From: Catenovulum adriaticum
GTDB lineage: Bacteria > Pseudomonadota > Gammaproteobacteria > Enterobacterales > Alteromonadaceae
Direction of reading: 5' to 3'
DNA: 64,000 nt
Assembly: GCF_026725475.1 (NCBI RefSeq)
Contig: NZ_CP109965.1
Span: 2,108,001 to 2,172,000, forward strand
This document shows, one piece after another, positions 17,949-26,936 of this stretch (positions are counted from its first letter, which is position 1; every line of letters begins with the position of its first letter). Made by a program: the position numbers and the translations under genes. The notes under the pieces are model-generated. The model was not told the origin of the DNA. It did not search any database and was given only the letters and a program-made list of their open reading frames with translations.

Positions 17949-19592
17949 ATGAAATTAAAAATCAAACGGTTAGATCATCATGGCATTGTAGCAGGCGTAA
18001 TTGACGACTTGAAACTAGTTGAATTAATAGACCAATATTTACCTCAAGATGAAAAGCAAGAGATAACACCAGGTGAAGCGGTTAAAGGCATGATTATGAA
18101 CGGGTTGGGCTTTTCTAACCGACCTTTGAGCCTCACACCACAATTTTTTGAAAATTTGCCAATGGAGCATCTTTTTAGACAAGGAGTCGAGGCAAGTCAC
18201 TTTAACCGTCACAAATTAGGACGCACACTCGACCAATGCAGCGACTTTGGTTGTGACAATCTTTTTGCTCGTATTGCCTATCAAGCTTGCCAAATAGAGC
18301 AAGTCGACACCCAATTTCAATCTTTAGATACAACAAGTTATTCACTTACAGGCCAATACAATATAGATGATGAACAAGAAGATGAAATTCCAATTCAAAT
18401 CAAACATGGATACAGCAAAGACCATAGACCTGATTTAAAACAAATCGTGCAAGAGATGATTGTTACGCAAGACGGCGGCGTCCCTATGCTCAGTAAAAAT
18501 TGGGATGGCAATGCATCTGACAGCACTATATTTAGAGAGCGTGCCAGCGCATTGGTAGATACATTCAAAGCAAGCGATGCCCCCAAATTTTGTATAGCAG
18601 ACAGCAAATTTTACCACAAAGAAAATGCCGAATTTCTCCAACAAATTCGATTTATCACTCTCATTCCATCCACGATAAAATTAGAAAATCAGTCCATTTC
18701 AGAAGCGTTAACGGCCAATGATTGGACACGTATCAACGACAACTATCAATACAGACCGCTTAGAGTTGAGCATATGGATATTGAGCAGCGTTGGCTGGTT
18801 GTTTACTCTAACGCAGCAAAAGCACGTGCACAGAAAAGCATCGAAGGTTTAGTGGCTAAAGAGCGCAAAGCATTGGATAAAGCCCTATTTCATTTGCAAG
18901 CGCAAAGATTTGCTTGTGAAACGGATGCACAAAGCGCCTTAGCAGTATTAGATAAAAAGCAAAAATACCATAGTTTAAGCATTGCTGAGTGCAACGCACA
19001 TAATCAATATGAAGGAAAAGGCCGACCCAAAAAAGATGCGGTGGTTCAATCAGTGCAATGGCAACTTATCGGCCAAGTGACCGAAGATAAAGCCGCGCAA
19101 CAGAATTACGTCGAACAAAAATCTTGTTTTGTATTGGCAACAAATGCCTGTGAAACTGAGTTAAGCGATGAATGCGTTTTTGAGCGCTACAAAGCGCAAT
19201 CTCATGTTGAGCGAGGGTTTAGATTTTTAAAAGACCCACTATTTTTTGTCTCGTCACTTTTTATAAAAAAGCCAAGCAGAATCGATGCCTTGTTGATGAT
19301 TATGACGCTGTCGTTATTGGTTTATAGCATAGGTCAAAGACGGTTACGTGCGAATATGGCTAAAGCGCAAGTAACCATTCCAAACCAGATAAATAAACCA
19401 ATTAGCAATCCAACTTTACGTTGGGTATTCCAGTGTTTTGAAGGTGTAAACCTAGTGCAGCTTGATACCCACTATGACTATGAGTTGGTGCATGTGGATG
19501 GGATAAATGACGTGAGGAATAGTGTAATCCAGCAGCTCGCAGGATGTGCTGAACGCTACTATAAAATTAATAATTTTGAGCTTGGGGTCTGA
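17949..19592 (+). CDS. IS1634-family transposase, copy 1
   Basis: This transposase (547 aa from the ATG) starts with a DUF4277-like region (LDHHGIVAGVIDDLKLVELI, then GEAVKGMIMNGLGF), as in IS1634-family proteins of the IS4 supergroup. The DDE core shows Asp in SLDTTSYSL, a second in FCIADSKFY, and the Glu in QSHVERGFRFLKDP, which is the Y/H-x2-E-R signature region. A GAGG ribosome-binding site precedes ATG; an in-frame GTG two codons earlier overlaps that site and is less likely. The protein is identical to the product of copy 2, which indicates recent transposition. It appears functional. Confidence 0.93.
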   Translation: MKLKIKRLDHHGIVAGVIDDLKLVELIDQYLPQDEKQEITPGEAVKGMIMNGLGFSNRPLSLTPQFFENLPMEHLFRQGVEASHFNRHKLGRTLDQCSDFGCDNLFARIAYQACQIEQVDTQFQSLDTTSYSLTGQYNIDDEQEDEIPIQIKHGYSKDHRPDLKQIVQEMIVTQDGGVPMLSKNWDGNASDSTIFRERASALVDTFKASDAPKFCIADSKFYHKENAEFLQQIRFITLIPSTIKLENQSISEALTANDWTRINDNYQYRPLRVEHMDIEQRWLVVYSNAAKARAQKSIEGLVAKERKALDKALFHLQAQRFACETDAQSALAVLDKKQKYHSLSIAECNAHNQYEGKGRPKKDAVVQSVQWQLIGQVTEDKAAQQNYVEQKSCFVLATNACETELSDECVFERYKAQSHVERGFRFLKDPLFFVSSLFIKKPSRIDALLMIMTLSLLVYSIGQRRLRANMAKAQVTIPNQINKPISNPTLRWVFQCFEGVNLVQLDTHYDYELVHVDGINDVRNSVIQQLAGCAERYYKINNFELGV

Positions 19593-19731
19593 TCAATGTC
19601 GGTTGAAACGAACCGCAATCAACCAAAATAGCCTGATGAGGAGAAATGTTTAATTGATGACACGAACCAGTCACACCATCGACCGCCCCATGATGAATAA
19701 TCCCCGGAGTTTGCATAACTTTTTGATTCAT

Positions 19732-20950
19732 AGATAAATCCCTTTAAATAAAACCAATTTAAAGTTTAGGGAATAACATGAAAAAAACAAACAAAAGATA
19801 AAATGAAAAGTTAAGCAGAAAGATTTGAGACGTGAGAATTGAGAGTTGAGAGTTGAAAAAACGTAGCCTTGATTAGCGAAGCATGAGCGTAATCGAGGAT
19901 CAAGGTTAAAAGTAACAATTGTACGATTACGCACTCACGTGCTAATCGTACCTACGGTGCTCCGTCATTCCTGCGCAGGCAGGAATCCAGCAGTCATCAC
20001 AAATGCCATTACCAACCAAAAAACATAACCAGCACCATAACTGCCTGTTAAATTCTAAAATTTAATCAACATTCAAATAGCCAAAGGGATACCCGCCTCG
20101 ATAACTGCTCCCTGCGTTATTCTACCTCCTGAATCCATTCAGTCGTTCGCGGGTATGACGAATGTGTTAACAGGCATAGTGAATCTGTAGGGTGGTTTAG
20201 CGAAGAATGAGCGTAAGCCACCAGGAAGATTTTAGGATTCAGGCGCTAGGTTTGAGGTTTAAAATATCGCGTGCGCTATCGGCATTTTGCTCCCGGCAAT
20301 GCTCTACGACCTATATCCCTATAGGCCAGCTGCATGCCTACAGGGTTTAAAAACCCAAACCTCTCAATTCTAAAATCTAAATTCTTATATCTGACATAAA
20401 CCACTGTAGGCGTGCAGCTGGCGGGTTGTAATTTGTACCCCGAGTTTAGATTATATTGTAGACGCGAAGCTTGCTCGCGTTTTTGGGTGTAAGGCAACAT
20501 CGAGATCAATTACCGAAATCTAGCATTTAAAAGCAATACAAAAATATATTCGCCCAACAAACACCGCGTGCGCTGTCGGCATTTTGCTCCCGGCAATGCT
20601 CTACGACCTATATCCCTATAGGCCAGCTGCACGCCTACAAGGTTAAAAAACCAATGCCTAAATTGAATGTACGATTACGCGCCCACCCCGCTAATCGTAC
20701 CTACGGTGCTCCGTCATTCCTGCGCACGACTGAATGGATTCAGGAGGTAGAGCAATGCAGGGAGCAATTGCCGAGGCAGTGTAATCCAGCAAGCCCCACA
20801 AAACCTCAAGTGAAAAAACCCAACCTCTCAATTCTAAATTCTAAAATCTCGCCCCTAGCAGCAAAGCGCCCTAGTTTCTAGAAACCTAGCGCCTAAAAAT
20901 CTAAATTCTAAAATCTAAATTCTAATCTTTTGAAACCTATCCCCTCTCCC
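19732..20950. repeat. Repeat-rich intergenic region before wecA
   Basis: No convincing gene. After about 115 bp that duplicate the upstream region of the intact metallo-hydrolase gene come: CCTTGATTA and GTACGATTA palindromes (19860-19962), a truncated ATTCCTGC/GCAGGAAT palindrome, a 48-bp two-hairpin element filling another palindrome (20099-20146), a GGTGGTTTA palindrome (20190-20222), two-hairpin elements near 20277 and 20575, and one inside an ATTCCTGC palindrome (20727-20775). Apparent short reading frames here are made of repeats. Confidence 0.75.
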
Positions 20951-20960
20951 CTAAACGAAA

Positions 20961-20982
20961 AAAGCCTGCAAATGCAGGCTTT
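20961..20982 (-). terminator. Terminator downstream of wecA
   Basis: AAAGCCTGCA (20961-20970) and TGCAGGCTTT (20973-20982) form a 10-bp stem around AA, flanked by A and T runs on both sides. It lies about 20 bp after the wecA stop and should work for the minus strand and probably also for the plus strand. Confidence 0.88.
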
Positions 20983-21004
20983 TTTTACAAAAATAAATTC
21001 GAGC

Positions 21005-22075
21005 TTAAGGTGCGGCTCTTTTGGCTCTTATGCGTTTAACGGTTTGGCGGCGTACAAAACGCACCACTTTCCAAACATGCACTAACGAATAACAATACAG
21101 TGCAAATATCGCTAAAAACGAAACAAACATAAACCACTCTGGTAACTGATAAATCTCACCCACAATACCAAAACCAGAATAAAACATAGACAAACCAAAA
21201 ATAATGGCAAGCGACTGACGAGAGCTAAAACCGGCTCTTAAAAAGATATGATGCAAATGATCACGATCAGGCAAAAACGCAGACTGGCCCTTACGAATAC
21301 GGCGGTAAATAATAGCCGCCATATCCATTAACGGAATACCAATAATCCAAAGTGCAGTAACGGTTCTAAAAGCAGGCGTTTCAGATTGCGTACCAATAGT
21401 TAATAACCAAATAACACTCAAACCAATAAACATAGAACCCGCATCACCCATAAAAATCTTTTTAACCGGGCCCGGTACTAAACTTAAATTAAAGGCTAAA
21501 TAAGGAAGAATTGCACAAACTAAAATAACTGGCAAAGCTAAAAATGTATGCTGGTCAGTTATAAAAAATAAAATACCAATACTAGCGAACGTGTTTAAAG
21601 CAAGTGAGCCGGCTAAGCCATCTATCCCATCTGTCATATTAAAAGCGTTAATAGCCCCAATCACAGCAAGAAAAGTTAATAACGTACCTGCAACGTTAAT
21701 ATCAATATCACCTAAGCCAACTAAATTGCCTAAATTGTGAATATACATATCAGCGCCAAACACCATAATACTGGCAATGAGTACCTGCGATACAATACGC
21801 GAGCGCACACTTAAATTATGATAATCATCCAGCACACCTAAAAACACCACAAAAGCAGACGATATTAAAAATAAAGTAACTGTTTTATCACCCGGAAAAG
21901 CCACCATACAAGCAACTAAGGTAGCAAAATAAAACGCCATACCACCCACTAACGGGATAGCACCTGAATGTTTTTTACGAACATTGGGTTTATCGACAAG
22001 ACCGATTTTTTCGGCAAAAGGCTGTAAAACAAATACTGAGGCAAAGCTAATAGCAATCGCAGCTATTATTTCCAT
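21005..22075 (-). CDS. wecA: Undecaprenyl-phosphate GlcNAc-1-phosphate transferase
   Basis: This 356-aa integral membrane enzyme of the PNPT/MraY family transfers N-acetylglucosamine-1-phosphate to undecaprenyl phosphate, starting lipid-linked O-antigen or ECA-type chains. It has about ten hydrophobic segments. Diagnostic sites are DDYHN (Asp83-Asp84), NAFNMTDGIDGLAG, the Mg-binding FMGDAGSMFIG, and the cytoplasmic RDHLHH loop. The basic C-terminal tail (RRQTVKRIRAKRAAP) fits WecA. A CGGAG site 7 bases before the ATG supports the start. It is separated from the rest of the polysaccharide locus by a repeat array, so it may have its own promoter; alternative acceptor sugars in the family cannot be excluded. 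Confidence 0.93.
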   Translation of the reverse strand: MEIIAAIAISFASVFVLQPFAEKIGLVDKPNVRKKHSGAIPLVGGMAFYFATLVACMVAFPGDKTVTLFLISSAFVVFLGVLDDYHNLSVRSRIVSQVLIASIMVFGADMYIHNLGNLVGLGDIDINVAGTLLTFLAVIGAINAFNMTDGIDGLAGSLALNTFASIGILFFITDQHTFLALPVILVCAILPYLAFNLSLVPGPVKKIFMGDAGSMFIGLSVIWLLTIGTQSETPAFRTVTALWIIGIPLMDMAAIIYRRIRKGQSAFLPDRDHLHHIFLRAGFSSRQSLAIIFGLSMFYSGFGIVGEIYQLPEWFMFVSFLAIFALYCYSLVHVWKVVRFVRRQTVKRIRAKRAAP

Positions 22076-22387
22076 ACAAAACTCCGTTTAGGTCACGCTA
22101 GTTCAATCGGCGCTTATAATACACCAAGCAGACTAACTTGAATATGACAAAATGAAAAATTTATTCTTCATTATCCCTGTGCGTAAGGCTTTTAACACTA
22201 AACTGTGAAATTGATCAAATTATTTAAACATAATTAACTGACCAATAACCAGCACACATTTTACAAACAAATTAATTATAGCAGACAATACAAAAAAGCA
22301 AGAAATGACATAACAATATAAGATTCTAGATAATAGGCTTTTAGGCGCTAGGTTTGAGGTTTAAAAACAGCCTTCCCCTCAAACCAA

Positions 22388-23012
22388 AAACCCGCGTTTC
22401 CACGTATCGTCATTCCGTACAGTGAGGAACGAACGTGATACGGAATCCATCTTATTAGCAACACACCAGCAATTACCGAAAACCCGCGTTTCCACGTCTC
22501 GTCATTCCGTACAGTGAAGGACGAACGTGATACAGAATCCATCTTATTAGCAACACGCCAGCAATTACCGAAAACCCGCGTTTCCACGTCTCGTTATTCC
22601 GTACAGTGAAGGACGAACGTGATACAGAATCCATCTTATTAGCAACACGCCAGCAATTACCGAAAACCCGCGTTTCCACGTCTCGTTATTCCGTACAGTG
22701 AGGGACGAACGTGATACGGAATCCATCTTATTTAGCAACACGCCAGCAATTACCCGACAACCCGCGTTTCCACGTCTCGTCATTCCGTACAGTGAGGGAC
22801 GAACGTGATACGGAATCCAGCTTATTAGCAACACACCAGCAATTACCGATAGCTTACGCTTCCACGTCTCGTCATTCCGTACAGTGAGGGACGAACGTGA
22901 TACGGAATCCATCTTATTAGCAACACACCAGCAATTACCGATAGCTCACGCTTCCACGTCTCGTCATTCCGTACAGTGAGGGACGAACGTGATACGGAAT
23001 CCATCTTATTAG
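22388..23012. repeat. Tandem array of seven ~92-bp palindromic units
   Basis: Seven copies follow each other; the same position recurs at 22412, 22504, 22596, 22688, 22782, 22874 and 22966, so the period is 92 bp except for one 94-bp step. Each unit contains ATTCCGTA and TACGGAAT as arms of a hairpin plus a spacer with AGCAACACACCAGCAATTAC. Single copies of the same palindrome occur in inverse orientation near 44840, 48475, 52350 and 55315. Apparent overlapping open frames through this array are repeat artefacts. Confidence 0.92.
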
Positions 23013-23167
23013 AGGATTAATTTTAAACACCTCAAATGTACGATTACGCACTCACGTGCTAATCGTACCTACGGTTTTCGAGAATCTCGCCCCTAGCAGC
23101 GAAGCGCCCTAGAGCCTAATTCCTAGAGCCTAATTCCTAGAACCTGCTCTCCAAAACCTAAATTCCC

Positions 23168-24175
23168 CTATACCCCATAATATTCTCGATACCAATCAAC
23201 AAAGGCTTTAACGCCTTCTTTAACACCCACTTGTGGTTTATGGCCTGTTACTTTTTCTAAATCGTCGGTATCTGCCCAGGTTTTATAAACATCACCTGGC
23301 TGCATATCCATAAAATTCTTTTTAGCTTCAGTACCAATGGCATCTTCAATCGCTTTTACAAAATCCATCAACTGAACAGGTGAACCATTACCAATGTTGT
23401 ACACATAATAAGGTGCTGAACTATCTTTAGCAGATCCACCTTCTGGTGCCCAATCGTTATTAGCAACAGGCGGTTTTTCAGCAACCCGTAAAATACCTTC
23501 TACAATATCGTCTATATAGGTAAAGTCACGTGCCATATTGCCATTGTTATAAACGTCAATTTCTTTACCCTCCAAAATCGCTTTTGTAAATTTAAACAAA
23601 GCCATATCTGGGCGACCCCAAGGGCCATACACAGTAAAAAATCGTAAACCCGAAGTTGGAATACCATACAAGTGCGAATACGTATGGCTCATTAGCTCAT
23701 TTGATTTTTTAGTGGCAGCATAAAGCGAAATAGGATGATCAACCGAATCTTCAGTTGAAAATGGCATTTTAGTATTTAAACCATAAACCGAACTACTAGA
23801 GGCATAAACTAAATGCTTAACATTATTGTGTCGACAGCCTTCTAAAATAGCCAAATGCCCAATCAAATTAGAATCAGCATAAGCAAACGGATTATCAATT
23901 GAATAACGAACACCAGCCTGAGCAGCTAAATGAATTACCCGATCAAACTGTTCTGTTTTAAACAATTCAACCATGCCTTCACGATCAGCTAAATCAATAA
24001 ATTTAAAACTAAATCCTTCACTTGGCTCTAATACTTTAAGCCTATCTTTTTTTAACTGAACTTCGTAATAATCATTTAAATTATCAATACCAACAACAGT
24101 ATGCCCTTGGCTTAATAAACGTTGTGCCGTATGAAAGCCAATAAAACCTGCAGCACCTGTAACTAAATATTTCAT
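23168..24175 (-). CDS. NAD-dependent epimerase, probably UDP-glucuronate 4-epimerase
   Basis: This 335-aa extended short-chain dehydrogenase has the Rossmann motif TGAAGFIGFHTAQRL at the N-terminus and the catalytic YAATKKSNE preceded by SSSSVYG. Sequence features such as GIDNLNDYYEVQLK, QAGVRYSIDNPFAY, RFFTVYGPWGRPDMA and RDFTYIDDIV are those of UDP-glucuronic acid 4-epimerases (LspL/Cap1J type), which make UDP-galacturonate for capsule or O-antigen. The ATG at 24173-24175 is preferred over a start 16 codons upstream because it puts the protein start directly before the Rossmann strand. It lies downstream of manC with 156 bp and one palindrome between. Confidence 0.87.
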   Translation of the reverse strand: MKYLVTGAAGFIGFHTAQRLLSQGHTVVGIDNLNDYYEVQLKKDRLKVLEPSEGFSFKFIDLADREGMVELFKTEQFDRVIHLAAQAGVRYSIDNPFAYADSNLIGHLAILEGCRHNNVKHLVYASSSSVYGLNTKMPFSTEDSVDHPISLYAATKKSNELMSHTYSHLYGIPTSGLRFFTVYGPWGRPDMALFKFTKAILEGKEIDVYNNGNMARDFTYIDDIVEGILRVAEKPPVANNDWAPEGGSAKDSSAPYYVYNIGNGSPVQLMDFVKAIEDAIGTEAKKNFMDMQPGDVYKTWADTDDLEKVTGHKPQVGVKEGVKAFVDWYREYYGV

Positions 24176-24331
24176 CAAATACAATCCAAAAAGTGTTCTA
24201 AGCGGAGCGCCCTCATATGGCATGTGTCGTTAAACTAATAACGCGAGCCAGCTTCGCGTCTAAGAAAAAAAACCAACTAACCGCAGACGTCAAGTTGGCT
24301 TATAATCCAGTAACGAATAGCCCTAACCTAC

Positions 24332-25735
24332 CTAAACCCGACCATACTTATCTTCAAACCGAACAATATCGTCTTCACCCAAATATGAACCTGACTGAAC
24401 TTCGATTAGCTCTAAATCGACTTTACCCGGGTTTTCTAATGCGTGAATCACCCCTACCGGAATATAAGTTGATTGATTTTCGGTTAATAAAATATCTTTA
24501 TCGCCATTAGTAACCTTTGCAGTACCCGATACCACAATCCAATGCTCAGCTCTATGATGATGCATTTGTACCGATAATTTAGCGCCCGGTTTAACCGTAA
24601 TACGTTTAACTTGATAACGTTCACCATTATCTATTGAATCATATTTACCCCAAGGGCGATAAACTTCACGGTGAAACTCGTGTTCACTACGCTGATCATT
24701 TTTTAGTTTAGATACAATCTGTTTTACATTTTGCACTTTATCTTTTGCGGCTACTAATAATGCATCTTTGGTATCTACAATTACCAAGTCTTCAACCCCA
24801 ACCGTTGCCACTAAGCGATCACCACCTTGAACCAAGCAATTATTGGTATCATGTAAAATAGTATCACCTTTAGCAGCGTTACCATTCTGGTCTTTATTAT
24901 TTACATCCCATAAAGCCGACCACGAGCCAACATCACTCCACTGCGCATCCAACGGTATAACCACAGCAGAACCCGTTTTTTCCATCACCGCATAATCAAT
25001 AGAATCATCTGGGCAAGCTTCAAACGCGGCTTTATCAACCCGAACAAAATCTAAATCGCTCGCCGTATTGCCAATCGCTTTTTTACAAGCGGCTAAAATT
25101 TGTGGTTGATGCTTCTCTAATTCGGCTAAATAACGGCTAGCTTTAAACATAAACATGCCACTATTCCAATAATATTCACCAGAGTTAAAATATTCAGTCG
25201 CAGTTGCTAAATCTGGTTTTTCAACAAAGCTAGCAACCTGGTATGCATCCCCTTGTTCATTGCCTCGTTTAATATAACCATAGCCGGTTTCAGCATGGCT
25301 TGGCACTATGCCAAAAGTAACCATAGCGCCTTGCTCAGCAAGCGTTTCTGCTTTAGTGATTACCTTTAAAAATTCGGCTTGTTGCGCAATTACATGGTCA
25401 GCCGCTAACACTAATAAAACCGGATCAGAACCATCAGCAACCGCCTGCAATGCTGCAAGTGCAATAGCTGGCGCTGTATTTCGGCCAACAGGCTCTAGTA
25501 TAATAGGGCTTTGTAACGCATTAATTGCTCTTAATTGCTCGGCAACCATAAAACGACTTGCCTCATTACAAATAACAAGTGGTGCTTTATGTTCAGAGCC
25601 TGCCAGCCTTAAAACCGTGTCTTGCAACATTGTATTATCACTGGTTAGTGACAAAAATTGCTTTGGGTAAACTGAACGAGAAAGTGGCCATAAGCGCGAG
25701 CCAGTGCCGCCAGCCATAACAATAGGTAAAAACAT
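24332..25735 (-). CDS. manC: Mannose-1-phosphate guanylyltransferase / mannose-6-phosphate isomerase
   Basis: This 467-aa bifunctional enzyme makes GDP-mannose. The N-terminal nucleotidyltransferase domain shows PIVMAGGTGSRLWPLSR and YPKQFLSL; further on are GRNTAPAIALAA, VEKPD, and YYWNSGMFMF. The C-terminal type II isomerase cupin shows RPWGKYDSID, VKPGAKLSVQMHHHRAEHW and VVSGTAKV. The open frame continues to a TTG five codons upstream, but the ATG at 25733-25735 with GGA about 8 bases ahead begins at the usual family position. It follows a glycosyltransferase gene with a 15-bp gap, so it is in the locus transcript. Confidence 0.94.
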   Translation of the reverse strand: MFLPIVMAGGTGSRLWPLSRSVYPKQFLSLTSDNTMLQDTVLRLAGSEHKAPLVICNEASRFMVAEQLRAINALQSPIILEPVGRNTAPAIALAALQAVADGSDPVLLVLAADHVIAQQAEFLKVITKAETLAEQGAMVTFGIVPSHAETGYGYIKRGNEQGDAYQVASFVEKPDLATATEYFNSGEYYWNSGMFMFKASRYLAELEKHQPQILAACKKAIGNTASDLDFVRVDKAAFEACPDDSIDYAVMEKTGSAVVIPLDAQWSDVGSWSALWDVNNKDQNGNAAKGDTILHDTNNCLVQGGDRLVATVGVEDLVIVDTKDALLVAAKDKVQNVKQIVSKLKNDQRSEHEFHREVYRPWGKYDSIDNGERYQVKRITVKPGAKLSVQMHHHRAEHWIVVSGTAKVTNGDKDILLTENQSTYIPVGVIHALENPGKVDLELIEVQSGSYLGEDDIVRFEDKYGRV

Positions 25736-25750
25736 TTTTAATCCATTCAA

Positions 25751-26935
25751 TCAGTTTAATAATTTATCAATTAGCTTTATCATAGGAAAGAGTTTCCCTT
25801 TCCACGTATGAGCTTTTTTAACATACTCGTTGCCTTGCGAACCCAAATTTTCCGCATAATCAAGATTTTTAGCAATATTTGAAATAACTTCAACATAGTC
25901 ATTAATATCGTCCGCGACTAAAAGCTCCTTTCCTACTTCAGCTTCAATACCTTCTAAGCCAACAGAAGAGGTAATAGCAGGCATTCCCAAAGCCATATAT
26001 TCTAAAACTTTATTCTGGACACCAGCACCTAAACGCATAGGACATACGCCCGCAATTGCACCTTTAGCAGCTTCAGCGACGCTTTCAACCCCACCAGTAG
26101 CTAATGTGTTCGCGTAACAATTAAATTCTTCCTTTATTTGTTCTTTAATACGCCCAATCACTTTAAATTGATAGTTACCTCGTTTGACAAGTTCAGGCAT
26201 TACCGACTTGGCAAACCAACGCGCCGCATCTAAATTCTGAACCGTAGTCATATTACCAATAAAAACAATCGTTTTACCATCGGGTTGATAATCGCAAGGC
26301 AAAGCGTCAAAGCTCACGCCATTAGAACAAACCAATACTTTATCTCGACTGGCCGAGCCAGCTGGAAACAAATAATCTTTATCGACTTGCGACACAAAAA
26401 CCGACAAATCAAAATCTTTGGCAATTTCTTGTTCATAATTTTTTAACCGGCTTTGTTCTACTGAATACACCATGTTTTTAAAACCGGATGATTTTGCAAT
26501 AGCCCCAACTCGTTCGTAGTTCATTGAAATTGCATCAGTCATTTCCAATACTTTAGGAATATCAGATTGTCTCAAATAATGCCCTGTTCTTATTAAATGA
26601 GCTAATGCAAGATCATGTTGAGGAACAAACTCATCAACCTTTTTTTTAAATTCAGCCGAAGAATAATAAGCAACTTGTAATGGTGTTTTAGTTGGTAAAG
26701 TAAACAAACAATTTAAATACGATTTCCATTTGGGCAACAATACACGCTCAACCTTAGCAAAAACACCATCGTCTGGAATTGGCATCTGCATCTCTTCCTG
26801 AGTTTCACACAAGCTAAGCAAAGTCAAGTCGTAGTCTTTTGCTAACTCTTTACAGATATAGTAAATTCGCAATCTGTCACCACCAATCACTGGGTATGGG
26901 AACCTAGGAGTGGTAATTAAAATATTCTTCCTCAT
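25751..26935 (-). CDS. Glycosyltransferase, GT4 type
   Basis: This 394-aa protein has the GT-B layout of family 4 glycosyltransferases: an N-terminal acceptor half starting ILITTPRFPYPVIGGDRLRI, and a C-terminal donor half with FIGNMTTVQNLDAARWFAKS, then VCPMRLGAGVQNKVLEYMA and GMPAITSSVGLEGIE, the last containing the usual nucleotide-sugar binding Glu region. It resembles the enzymes sometimes annotated next to PEP-CTERM/exosortase EPS loci, but no exosortase is seen here. One base separates it from the wzy-like gene upstream. Donor and acceptor sugars are unknown; the nearby manC would fit mannose but this is a guess. Confidence 0.85.
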   Translation of the reverse strand: MRKNILITTPRFPYPVIGGDRLRIYYICKELAKDYDLTLLSLCETQEEMQMPIPDDGVFAKVERVLLPKWKSYLNCLFTLPTKTPLQVAYYSSAEFKKKVDEFVPQHDLALAHLIRTGHYLRQSDIPKVLEMTDAISMNYERVGAIAKSSGFKNMVYSVEQSRLKNYEQEIAKDFDLSVFVSQVDKDYLFPAGSASRDKVLVCSNGVSFDALPCDYQPDGKTIVFIGNMTTVQNLDAARWFAKSVMPELVKRGNYQFKVIGRIKEQIKEEFNCYANTLATGGVESVAEAAKGAIAGVCPMRLGAGVQNKVLEYMALGMPAITSSVGLEGIEAEVGKELLVADDINDYVEVISNIAKNLDYAENLGSQGNEYVKKAHTWKGKLFPMIKLIDKLLN

Positions 26936-26936
26936 A

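Larger units (their letters stand above)
17851..19602 (+). mobile_element. IS1634-type element, copy 1
   Basis: The element is 1752 bp with perfect 16-bp terminal inverted repeats, CCGACATTGATCAGAC and its complement. It is flanked by TTGAAA at 17845-17850 and 19603-19608, a 6-bp target duplication confirmed by the intact metallo-hydrolase gene. It encodes one transposase whose stop codon lies inside the right repeat. Four GATC sites lie in the first 54 bp (17859, 17867, 17893, 17901) and one in the right end. Two further copies lie at 48757 and 50525. Confidence 0.95.
15370..19731 (-). pseudogene. Second metallo-hydrolase copy, split by two insertion sequences
   Basis: Three fragments of a beta-CASP metallo-hydrolase gene lie here: N-terminal coding 19603-19731, middle 17212-17850 and C-terminal 15370-16012. 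They match the intact gene at 10751-12151 with few changes (about seven differences in the last 213 residues). The breaks are an IS3/IS407-type element (16013-17211, duplicated target CAAC) and an IS1634-type element (17851-19602, duplicated target TTGAAA). Removing both elements and one copy of each target leaves 1401 bp, exactly the length of the intact gene, so the copy was complete before insertion. The reading frame stops in each element and the gene cannot make a full enzyme. Confidence 0.95.

Noticed and set aside
19728..19934. Possible 68-codon gene before the broken metallo-hydrolase copy
   Set aside because: It overlaps the duplicated upstream region and two palindromes; the equivalent region at 12152 has no matching conserved frame.
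22348..22912. Overlapping minus-strand reading frames of 68-115 codons
   Set aside because: They consist entirely of the 92-bp repeat read in successive frames, with repeated identical peptides and no ribosome-binding sites.
22388..23012. Regularly spaced repeats as a CRISPR array
   Set aside because: The whole 92-bp unit is repeated including the presumed spacer, the unit contains a long internal palindrome, and no cas gene is present in the window.
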